This document shows positions 1-6,304 of a stretch of DNA of 11,073 nt, one piece after another. The number at the start of each line of letters is the position of its first letter. Position 1 is the stretch's first letter. Position numbers and translations under genes: made by a program. The notes beneath the pieces are model-generated. The model saw only the letters and a list, made by a program, of their open reading frames with translations, searched no databases and was not told the DNA's origin. Origin of the DNA: Anaerolineae bacterium (GTDB lineage Bacteria; Chloroflexota; Anaerolineae; B4-G1; SLSP01); assembly GCA_018055515.1 (NCBI GenBank), contig JAGPHL010000082.1, positions 1 through 11,073 of the forward strand, given 5' to 3'.

Positions 1-1871
1 AGCAGCGCTTCAGCTTCCCCGCTGACGAGGGGGATGCGTTCGCCTGCCGTGTTTTCCAGAGCGACCGCCAAACGGTACATCCCCGGCGGCGTCACGGGAT
101 TGAGATTGACGTCCAGGTGAGCCTCGATGATGGCGTCGGCGGGCCATTGCGCGGGCGGATCGAAATCGAAGACGGCGGGAGCGTACACCAGCTCGCGGCC
201 CCACACCCCACCGCCCGCATCGGTGAGCAGCCCGTCCAGGCGCGGGGGATCGGGCGTCGCCTCTGCCGTGCGCGCCCAATACGTCGTCAGATGAATCCAA
301 TTGCTGGGCGGATGGCTCACCTCCTCCGTCGCGGGCAGGCGCGTCGCGTCTACCTGATAGCCCACGAGGCGCAGCCCGTTCTCGAAGGTGAAATCTACCG
401 GCGCGGCGGCAGCCGGAAGCTGCGTGTGACGCCAGTTCATGTCGAATCCGAGCAACCGAATTTGTCCAAGGGTGGGATATTGCCCCGTGATTTTGGGAAA
501 GCGCTCGCTTGCCGCCTCGATGAGTCGGTGATCGGGCGCGTACACGAGATCATGGTGGAGCACCAGCCAGAGTCGGCCAAACCCTTCGCCTTGCAGTTGC
601 TCGTAGAGCGGTTCCGGCGCTTTGGGATCATACGGATAGGAGAAAATTTTGATCGGCCCCCGGTAATATCGGCTGAGGACGCGGTCCATGTAGTCGGTGT
701 AGATGACGATAATATCGTCGGGCGCGCCGTGATCTTCGAGATACTGCGCGACGAAACGCCAATCGGTGCGTTGAAATGCCGGGTCGTTCAGATCGCGGAG
801 CTCGGCCTGTGTCTGCCCCAACAGGAGGACGGCTACCGCCCCCAGCGCGAGCAGCGATTGCCGGCGACGCAAGGTCTCCACGGCCAGCGCCAGGATCAAC
901 AAGAAAATGGGGAAAATCGCGCTGAGGTATTTGGGCGTGAAGACCGGGATTTTGAAGGAAACCGGATAGAAGAGCATTAGGGGGAAAATTAGCAGGCCGG
1001 TGATCCAGGCGCCCGCGCGCCAGCCGCGACGCCATGCCGCGAGCATCCCCCCCACGAGCAACGCGCTCAGGCCGAAGAGCCAAAGCCCCTCGTGTTCCCA
1101 ACTCCAGGCGCGGACGCTGAACTCCAGCAACAACTCACGCAGCATCTGAGGCAGCGGGACGAAACGTTTGCTGGGATCCTGCATTTGGAAGGTCGGCAGC
1201 AGCGTCCAGACAAAGCGCAGCACGGGAAGATACGGCAGCGCCGAAAGCGCCATCGCGCCCGCGTAGGCGCCGAGCCGCCGCCAGTCGCGCCAGGTGGTGA
1301 TGAGGACCAGCATCCCCTGCGCCGCAATGGTGAACGCGCCGAAGAAGTGGCTGTAGGCCAGGAGGTTGACACAAAGGACGTAGGCCAGCCAGTGCTGCCA
1401 GCGCATCCGGCGCAGGGCGCGGGTGAGCAGCAGCAGCGCCAGCGTCGCCAGCAGCATGTGCAGGGCGTACATCTTCGCTTCTTGCGCGTACCAGATCGCA
1501 AAGGGGGAGAGGGCCATCAGCAGCGCGGCCCAGCTTCCCACGCGCCGATTGAACCACGTGCGCCCCAGCTGCCAGAGCACGGCGATGTTCAGCACGCCGC
1601 ACAGCGCTGAAAGATAGCGCACGGCAAAATCTGAGGGGCCGGCCAGGCGATGCCAGCCCCACAACAACAGAAAATACAGCGGGCCGTTGTTTTCAGGCGT
1701 GATAATGAGCCGCAGGGCCTCATTGAACGGACGGTCAATGAACCACACCGCGTAGCTTTCATCCACCCAGAAGGATTGTTTATCGAGGGTGGGGAGGCGC
1801 AGCATGGCTGCCAGGATGATCAATGCGACCGGCAGCAGCCAGCGAGAAATGGCAGCGCGTGAGGGTTTCAT
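1..1871 (-). CDS. PMT/ArnT-like GT-C family glycosyltransferase (3' end cut by window edge)
   Basis: Polytopic membrane protein of the GT39/PMT_2 type. The family moves a sugar from a polyprenyl-phosphate donor to an acceptor on the outer face of the membrane; donor and acceptor are unknown here. From the ATG at 1871 the frame stays open for 623 codons to the window edge. Residues 11-27 form a first membrane helix, followed by the acidic loop motif WVDES (Asp37-Glu38), the position of the catalytic acid in this family. NNGPLYF (61-67) stands where relatives usually have HPPLY, and YAQEAKMYAL (128-137) is another family signature. Further helices continue to about residue 350. A soluble part follows, ending in a beta-rich domain from about residue 500 that is truncated here. 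The ATG overlaps the TGA of the upstream gene as ATGA and has no Shine-Dalgarno sequence before it, which points to translational coupling. The family call is secure; the substrate is not. Confidence 0.88.
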   Translation of the reverse strand, partial: MKPSRAAISRWLLPVALIILAAMLRLPTLDKQSFWVDESYAVWFIDRPFNEALRLIITPENNGPLYFLLLWGWHRLAGPSDFAVRYLSALCGVLNIAVLWQLGRTWFNRRVGSWAALLMALSPFAIWYAQEAKMYALHMLLATLALLLLTRALRRMRWQHWLAYVLCVNLLAYSHFFGAFTIAAQGMLVLITTWRDWRRLGAYAGAMALSALPYLPVLRFVWTLLPTFQMQDPSKRFVPLPQMLRELLLEFSVRAWSWEHEGLWLFGLSALLVGGMLAAWRRGWRAGAWITGLLIFPLMLFYPVSFKIPVFTPKYLSAIFPIFLLILALAVETLRRRQSLLALGAVAVLLLGQTQAELRDLNDPAFQRTDWRFVAQYLEDHGAPDDIIVIYTDYMDRVLSRYYRGPIKIFSYPYDPKAPEPLYEQLQGEGFGRLWLVLHHDLVYAPDHRLIEAASERFPKITGQYPTLGQIRLLGFDMNWRHTQLPAAAAPVDFTFENGLRLVGYQVDATRLPATEEVSHPPSNWIHLTTYWARTAEATPDPPRLDGLLTDAGGGVWGRELVYAPAVFDFDPPAQWPADAIIEAHLDVNLNPVTPPGMYRLAVALENTAGERIPLVSGEAEAL

Positions 1872-4102
1872 GGAGATGGGCTGTTGGCGGGGTTGAGAGA
1901 AGCCCGCTCTTGTTTCAAGCGCAGCTGCAGCCCGATCAGCAGCACGACGGCGGCGCCTGCCAGGCCCAGGCCCACTCTGAATGCCGCCGGCCGATAGCGC
2001 AGCGTCAAATGATGTTCCCCTGCGGGCACCAGCACCCCGCGGAAGATGGCGTCGGTGCGGATGAGCGGCGCCGGCGCTCCATCTATGAAGGCTTCCCAGC
2101 CGGGATAGTACGTGTCCGAAAGGATGAAAAGTCCCGGCGCGCTGGTCTTGACGATGAACTCGGCGCGGTTGGGGCCATAGGCCCGCACCTCCAGCGTGGA
2201 TTCGCCGTCCCCTTGCAGCGCGGGTCCTTGCTCGACGATCGCCGTGTGCTGGGGGTCGAACGCGGGGTCGAGCGTCGCCAGCATCGCGGCGCCCGTGTCG
2301 GCCACATTTTGCGTGGCGTACACCATCCAGACGCGATTGAGCGCGCGGGTGTTCAGATGAATGTCCACCCAGGGATTGTCGGTGTAGACGGGCCAGATTC
2401 CCGGGCCGCCCGGCTGCGCGTCCTTGGGGACGATGATGTATTTGGCCCCAAAGAGCTGATAGGCAGGCGCGCCTTTATCCGGGATGCTCCAGTAGAACTG
2501 CAACGCGCTTTGCAGATCCATGGGATTGCCGGTGCTCTGGGGCACGTCGAAGCCGTCGGCCTGCAATCCTGCCGGCGACCACAACCCGCGCGCCGCAGCG
2601 TCAATGTCTACCCGGAACCAGCCCGCATCGCTGCGCAGGAACGCGAGGGCGTCGGCGTAGGGTTCGGGCGTGACGGCGCGCGCTTCGGTCTCGACGAGGG
2701 CTCCCAGCGCGACCAGCTCCGCGGTCAGCAGCAGCAATAGCCCGGCGCGACCCAGCGTCGGCCGCCAGCTGCCCAGCAGCAGCCAGAGCGCGCTGCCGGC
2801 GCACAGCGTCGCGGCGAGGCGCAAGCCGGTGAGCGCCTGTGCTCGCGGCGCGCCGCCGGGGACCGCCTCCAGCCATCCCGGCGCGCCGAGCCAGAGGCCC
2901 GCGCCGAGCAAACCGCAGATGACGGCGCCGTATCGCAGGGCGCGGCGATGGGACCTGTCGAGGGCCTGCATCCCCAGCGCAGCAGCGAGGGCCAGCGCCA
3001 GCGAGAGGACGAAGACGGCGCGCACCGTGCGCCACGATTCGGAGAAGAGGGGCAGGTGCGCCAGGTGGGGGTAGAGCGGGCCGTCGTAGCCGCGCGCGTA
3101 GGCGTAGGCCAGACCGCCCAGCAGCAGCGTGAACCAGGTGCGGCGCTGTTTGAAGCCGGTCACCAGCCCCAGCCCGGCCAGCAGCAGCCCCGTCAGCCCC
3201 ATGTAGCCCGTCTCCATGCGGGCCCAGCCCAGCCACGAGCCACGCACGCCCCGTCCGTGATACAAGGGCGTGACGAAATCAATCAGCCCACTGAGCATCA
3301 ACTGCGCGCCGCTGCGAGCTTCCTCGGGCGTCTGACCGCGTACCGTGTAGGGCAATCGCTCCAGGCCGGGCAACAGCATCGGCATCACCAGCAGCGCGGC
3401 GAGGAGGCCGGCCAGGAGCAACCGTCCGCCGCGTTTCATGGCGACGCGCAGGTCGCGCGCGGGCAGCTGCCAAAGGGCGTAGATCCCTACCGCCAGCGCG
3501 CTGTACAGCGACGCCTGGCCGTGTCCGGAGAGGATGATGAGTGCCAATGCCCCCGCTGCCAGCGGGAGCGCACGCCTGCGCCGTGCAGCCCCTTCGACCG
3601 CCCAGAAAGCCCAGGGCAGCCAGGCCATCGCATCGTTGAATTGCGGATGTCCCAGGTGGATAATGAAGGAATCGCACAGCATGTAGGCGATAGCGCCCGT
3701 CAGCGCGGCGCTGCGACGGAGGCGCCATAACCGGCTGTACCGCAGGTAGAGATACAGGCCGGCGCCCGCCCACCAGAGCGGAAACATGGCGCGCATCAGC
3801 ACCAGCCATTCAGGGATCGGCGAGAACAGGAACAGCGGCCAGTTGAACGGGTTGAGCAGGCCGTATTGCGCCTCGGCGATGATGGGATCGCCGGCCATCA
3901 TGCGCGTGCTCCACAGCGGGAAGATCCCGCGCCGCAGCCATTCGGCGACGTAGGTCCACACGGGGTAGAGCTGGCCCCATAAATCGCCGCCCCCCTGTGG
4001 GAAGGTGTATCCCGCAATCCACACGGGCCAGAAGAACAGCAGCACGACGCCCGCGAGGGCCAGCAGGGGTGCAAGTTCTGTGGAAATCAGCCGCCGTTTC
4101 AT
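1868..4102 (-). CDS. YfhO-family polytopic membrane protein
   Basis: A 744-residue membrane protein, close to the usual YfhO length. A first helix lies at about residues 11-31. Next comes an extracytoplasmic loop with GGGDLWGQLYP (Asp40), then PLWSTRMMAGDP and NPFNWPLF, the family's N-terminal signature. About a dozen hydrophobic segments follow to about residue 470, then a soluble domain. Its end, YYPGWEAFIDG (665-675) plus a RGVLVPAGEHHLTLRYRP stretch, is the diagnostic YfhO C-terminal beta motif, and a last helix sits near 709-728. In Bacillus subtilis, YfhO works with CsbB and GtcA to add GlcNAc to lipoteichoic acid outside the cell; in this organism the acceptor is unknown. It is the middle gene of the operon: 12 bp after the previous stop, with a weak GAGGCGAG ribosome site just before the ATG, and sharing ATGA with the next gene. 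The family is sure; the function is inferred. Confidence 0.9.
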   Translation of the reverse strand: MKRRLISTELAPLLALAGVVLLFFWPVWIAGYTFPQGGGDLWGQLYPVWTYVAEWLRRGIFPLWSTRMMAGDPIIAEAQYGLLNPFNWPLFLFSPIPEWLVLMRAMFPLWWAGAGLYLYLRYSRLWRLRRSAALTGAIAYMLCDSFIIHLGHPQFNDAMAWLPWAFWAVEGAARRRRALPLAAGALALIILSGHGQASLYSALAVGIYALWQLPARDLRVAMKRGGRLLLAGLLAALLVMPMLLPGLERLPYTVRGQTPEEARSGAQLMLSGLIDFVTPLYHGRGVRGSWLGWARMETGYMGLTGLLLAGLGLVTGFKQRRTWFTLLLGGLAYAYARGYDGPLYPHLAHLPLFSESWRTVRAVFVLSLALALAAALGMQALDRSHRRALRYGAVICGLLGAGLWLGAPGWLEAVPGGAPRAQALTGLRLAATLCAGSALWLLLGSWRPTLGRAGLLLLLTAELVALGALVETEARAVTPEPYADALAFLRSDAGWFRVDIDAAARGLWSPAGLQADGFDVPQSTGNPMDLQSALQFYWSIPDKGAPAYQLFGAKYIIVPKDAQPGGPGIWPVYTDNPWVDIHLNTRALNRVWMVYATQNVADTGAAMLATLDPAFDPQHTAIVEQGPALQGDGESTLEVRAYGPNRAEFIVKTSAPGLFILSDTYYPGWEAFIDGAPAPLIRTDAIFRGVLVPAGEHHLTLRYRPAAFRVGLGLAGAAVVLLIGLQLRLKQERASLNPANSPSP

Positions 4103-4114
4103 CTCGCCTCGATC

Positions 4115-6043
4115 TCACGGCGGCGTACAGGGCGGCAGGGCAAAACTGCCGTCCGCCAGCGGCCGCCCGTCTGCCGCGGTCGCCTGCCAGCGCGTCCCGC
4201 TTTCCGGATCCCAAATGCCCAGCGTCACCGTTCCCGTCAGGACGGCGGTCTCGATTAGCCGTGTCTCCTGCACGACTTCCCCCGGCTCCCATTGGGCGAG
4301 CGGATACAGTCCTCCCAGCGGATCCCCGTCCGCCTGGGTCAGGAGCGTCCCCTGGGCGTCCCACCAGTGCATGAAAACCGTGGGCGCGCCCGGCATCCTG
4401 GAGAGGGCCTGCCATTCGAGTTCGACCGTGATTTCTGCCGGCGGCGTCTGGCGGCAAGCGGCCTGGCGCAATATGAGCCGGTCGCCCGTCGGGCTGATGA
4501 AGGTCCCGGCGACGTGAGCCGGCGGCGTTTGCTCCGGGATGACCCGGCCCAGGGGCGCGAGGCTCAACGTGTCGGGCTGATAGCGCACTTGCACGATCTG
4601 CGTCGCGGCGCGCAAGCTCGCGCCATCTACCGCGGCGTCTGCCAGCTCCAGGAGATAGGGCGTCGGCGGCAAAATGGCGCCCATGGCCCGCGCTGTCGCC
4701 TGGAGCGTTCCCTTGCCGTGGACGGCGAGCCATAATTCCCCATCGGTGGGGGGCGGCAGCGGGATGGCGCCTTCATGTCCCAGGGGATAGCGTCGCCCGG
4801 CGAAGGTGATGCGGCCGGGCAGGTTGATGAGCAGCGTGCCAGGATGCGCTTCTGCCTGGCTCGCTGCGGACCACAGCAGCTCGCCGACGCGCTGGTGCAG
4901 CGCTACTTCTTGCTGGACGAAGATTGCTCCCGGCGCGAGGAGGAGCAGGCTGAGCGCGACCTGCGCCAGGGCGCGCGCTCGCGTCCCCCAACGCTGAGGC
5001 GGCAGCTGCTCCACGAGGGTCGCCCACAGGAGGGCGATCCCGGCGGCGCTGAGGTAGAAGACGCGCGGCGGGTCCCGATACCAGTTGAAAGCCTGGGTGG
5101 CGAGCGGAATGATGCTCCACAGCGCCGCCCAGCCCAGGCCGAAGAGGGCGCTGCGATAGGCCTGCCGCCGGTACAGCCAGATTCCCGCGCCTATCAGCGC
5201 GCTCGCGCCGAGGATGACCAGCGTCGTGATGTCGCTGAGGCCGCTCAGGCGGGCGAGCGGTTCAGCCAGCGGCGCGAGGGGGAACACCAGGCATTGCAGC
5301 GCGATGACGAGATTGTAGCTGGGGTGCAACCCGGTGAGGAATTCTGTGGGCATCGCGGGTGAAATGGCCGTGATGACGGCGAAGGGGAGGAGCGAGGCGG
5401 CCAGATAGGCCAGGCCCCAGCGCGAAAAGGGGCGGCGATGCAGGCAGATCTCGGCCCAGATCACGCTGGCCCCCACCATCACGCCACCCTCGTAGGCGAA
5501 ACCCGCCAGCGCTGTGAGCAGCAACCCCACGATGTGCAGGCCGACCTTTCCACTGGAACGGGCCTGCGAGTACAGCAGCAGCGCTGCCAGCGCGAGGATG
5601 AGGGTCAGGGGATAGGAAAAGGAGCTGGCCCACAGGACGGTGTCGTAAGCGAAGGGGAACAGGGCAAAGAAGCCTGCGCCGAGAAGCGCCGCTTCCCAGG
5701 GGCGCCGGGAATAGCGGGCGGCCAGAAGCCCGACCAGGCCGCTACTCAGCGCGTGACCGACGAGATTGAGCAAATGCAACATCCACGGCTCGAGACGGCC
5801 CGAAAGCACCAGCAAGCCGCGCCACAGGCTGAAGTGCAAAGGCCGGTAATCCCCGTAGGGACCGACGGTGCGCCAGAGCTCCGAAAAGCGTGTGGCTTCG
5901 ACCCATGGTACCTGCAGGAGATCGTCGGCCCAGAGCGGCAGCTGCAGGGCTGGATAGTAGAGGAGCAGCGTCAATGCGATGGCGACTGCTGCAGTTGCCA
6001 GCAGTATGATACCTGTGGGCTTGCGGACCATTGCTGTGCACAT
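4115..6043 (-). CDS. GT-C-like polytopic membrane protein with C-terminal beta-sandwich domain
   Basis: A 642-residue protein, first gene of the leftward operon. A signal-anchor helix (about 11-30) leads into a loop with LWADDLLQV (Asp40-Asp41), the acidic pair expected in the first outer loop of GT-C glycosyltransferases. GDYRPLHFSLW (64-74) resembles the YRPL segment of related O-mannosyl/oligosaccharyl transferase-like proteins. Some ten hydrophobic helices run to about residue 370. The last 130 or so residues have no helix and look like a beta-sandwich, with EITVELEWQAL, TVFMHWWDAQG and QADGDPLGGLYPLAQW; such tails are frequent on Chloroflexota GT-C proteins. The start at 6043 has no Shine-Dalgarno sequence but lies 8 bp after a good -10 box, so the mRNA may be leaderless. 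A second in-frame ATG at 6031 is possible. It probably transfers a lipid-linked sugar at the outer membrane face; no exact family could be fixed. Confidence 0.85.
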   Translation of the reverse strand: MCTAMVRKPTGIILLATAAVAIALTLLLYYPALQLPLWADDLLQVPWVEATRFSELWRTVGPYGDYRPLHFSLWRGLLVLSGRLEPWMLHLLNLVGHALSSGLVGLLAARYSRRPWEAALLGAGFFALFPFAYDTVLWASSFSYPLTLILALAALLLYSQARSSGKVGLHIVGLLLTALAGFAYEGGVMVGASVIWAEICLHRRPFSRWGLAYLAASLLPFAVITAISPAMPTEFLTGLHPSYNLVIALQCLVFPLAPLAEPLARLSGLSDITTLVILGASALIGAGIWLYRRQAYRSALFGLGWAALWSIIPLATQAFNWYRDPPRVFYLSAAGIALLWATLVEQLPPQRWGTRARALAQVALSLLLLAPGAIFVQQEVALHQRVGELLWSAASQAEAHPGTLLINLPGRITFAGRRYPLGHEGAIPLPPPTDGELWLAVHGKGTLQATARAMGAILPPTPYLLELADAAVDGASLRAATQIVQVRYQPDTLSLAPLGRVIPEQTPPAHVAGTFISPTGDRLILRQAACRQTPPAEITVELEWQALSRMPGAPTVFMHWWDAQGTLLTQADGDPLGGLYPLAQWEPGEVVQETRLIETAVLTGTVTLGIWDPESGTRWQATAADGRPLADGSFALPPCTPP

Positions 6044-6051
6044 TCGGCTTG

Positions 6052-6080
6052 ATCATACCAGAAGCGAGCAGAAGCGCAAA
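6052..6080 (-). promoter_or_regulatory. Promoter for the leftward GT-C operon
   Basis: Read on the minus strand: TTTGCG (-35, 6075-6080), a 17-bp spacer, then TATGAT (-10, 6052-6057) preceded by TG one base upstream (extended -10). Only eight bases separate the -10 box from the ATG at 6043, so transcription would start at or next to the first codon. It lies back to back with the rightward promoter at 6104-6131, with 23 bp between the two -35 boxes. Confidence 0.6.
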
Positions 6081-6103
6081 TCTTTCGTGAAGGCGAGGCA
6101 GGA

Positions 6104-6131
6104 TTGACGCATTCACCCCTTGTGTTACAAT
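6104..6131 (+). promoter_or_regulatory. Promoter for the LysM surface protein gene
   Basis: TTGACG (-35, 6104-6109), a 16-bp spacer and TACAAT (-10, 6126-6131) with an extended TG at 6123-6124. This is close to the sigma-70 consensus. The expected start near 6138 gives a leader of about 165 nt before the ATG at 6305, unusually long compared with the opposite gene, which seems to have none. Confidence 0.65.
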
Positions 6132-6136
6132 CCCCA

Positions 6137-6192
6137 CTGCTGTTTCCCACGAGCAGACTTGTAGCCGCTGAGAGGAATCAGCGGTGGGTTTT
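6137..6192 (+). promoter_or_regulatory. Structured 5' leader: hairpin pair upstream of the LysM protein gene
   Basis: The clear element is a perfect 7-bp stem, CCGCTGA (6165-6171) and TCAGCGG (6178-6184), with a 6-nt loop GAGGAA, followed by TGGGTTTTC. A smaller CTGCT/AGCAG stem (6137-6141 with 6152-6156) lies just before it. If the transcript began a few bases earlier, CCCA (6133-6136) could close both with TGGG (6185-6188). Alternatively CCCACTGCTG (6133-6142) can pair with CAGCGGTGGG (6179-6188) and compete with the 7-bp stem. The U-run is only four bases, so a weak attenuator is possible but unproven. I recognise no known riboswitch motif in it. A protein operator is the other reading. 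Confidence 0.4.
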
Positions 6193-6214
6193 CAAATGAT
6201 TTGCCGATTTCAAC

Positions 6215-6238
6215 GTGGGCATGTGAGCACGTGAGCAC
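6215..6238 (+). repeat. Three tandem octamers (GTGRGCAY)
   Basis: GTGGGCAT (6215-6222), then GTGAGCAC twice (6223-6230 and 6231-6238) without gaps. The last two are identical, and their junction creates the palindrome CACGTG (6228-6233). The array lies in the leader of the LysM protein gene. It may be replication slippage or an operator array. Confidence 0.6.
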
Positions 6239-6265
6239 GAGTTCTATTTTTTGAGAAGATCACTT

Positions 6266-6286
6266 ACGTATGACGCATTACGTATT
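6266..6286 (+). repeat. Three tandem heptamers (ACGYATK)
   Basis: ACGTATG (6266-6272), ACGCATT (6273-6279) and ACGTATT (6280-6286) follow one another without gaps. The outer units lie in exact 8-bp repeats TTACGTAT at 6264-6271 and 6278-6285, and each contains the palindrome TACGTA. The array ends five bases before the ribosome binding site, so it could affect translation or mark a regulator site. It differs from the octamers just upstream. Confidence 0.55.
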
Positions 6287-6290
6287 TTTA

Positions 6291-6296
6291 GAGGAG
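6291..6296 (+). promoter_or_regulatory. Ribosome binding site deciding the start at 6305
   Basis: GAGGAG ends 8 bases before the ATG at 6305, an ideal spacing. It fixes the start there rather than at an in-frame TTG at 6251, which would put 18 polar residues ahead of an otherwise perfect signal peptide. Confidence 0.8.
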
Positions 6297-6304
6297 ATGA
6301 GGTT

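Noticed and set aside
117..980. Long plus-strand open frame opposite the PMT-like gene
   Set aside because: It is antisense to a well-supported membrane protein. Its translation is rich in Arg, Gln and Gly with no recognisable motif, as expected from the reverse strand of GC-rich coding DNA.
1823..2740. Plus-strand open frame of about 305 codons opposite the YfhO-family gene
   Set aside because: It lies wholly within the YfhO-family gene and the start of the next gene, has no ribosome site, and its protein is low-complexity and unlike any family I know.
2948..3730. Plus-strand open frame of about 260 codons
   Set aside because: Antisense shadow of the YfhO-family gene, with Gln/Arg-rich composition and no motif.
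6193..6203. Small palindrome CAAATGATTTG in the leader
   Set aside because: Arms of only five bases in AT-rich DNA are too common by chance to call an operator.
6251..6304. Upstream in-frame TTG start for the LysM protein
   Set aside because: It would place 18 residues encoded by repeat-containing leader DNA before the signal peptide. The GAGGAG site belongs to the ATG at 6305.
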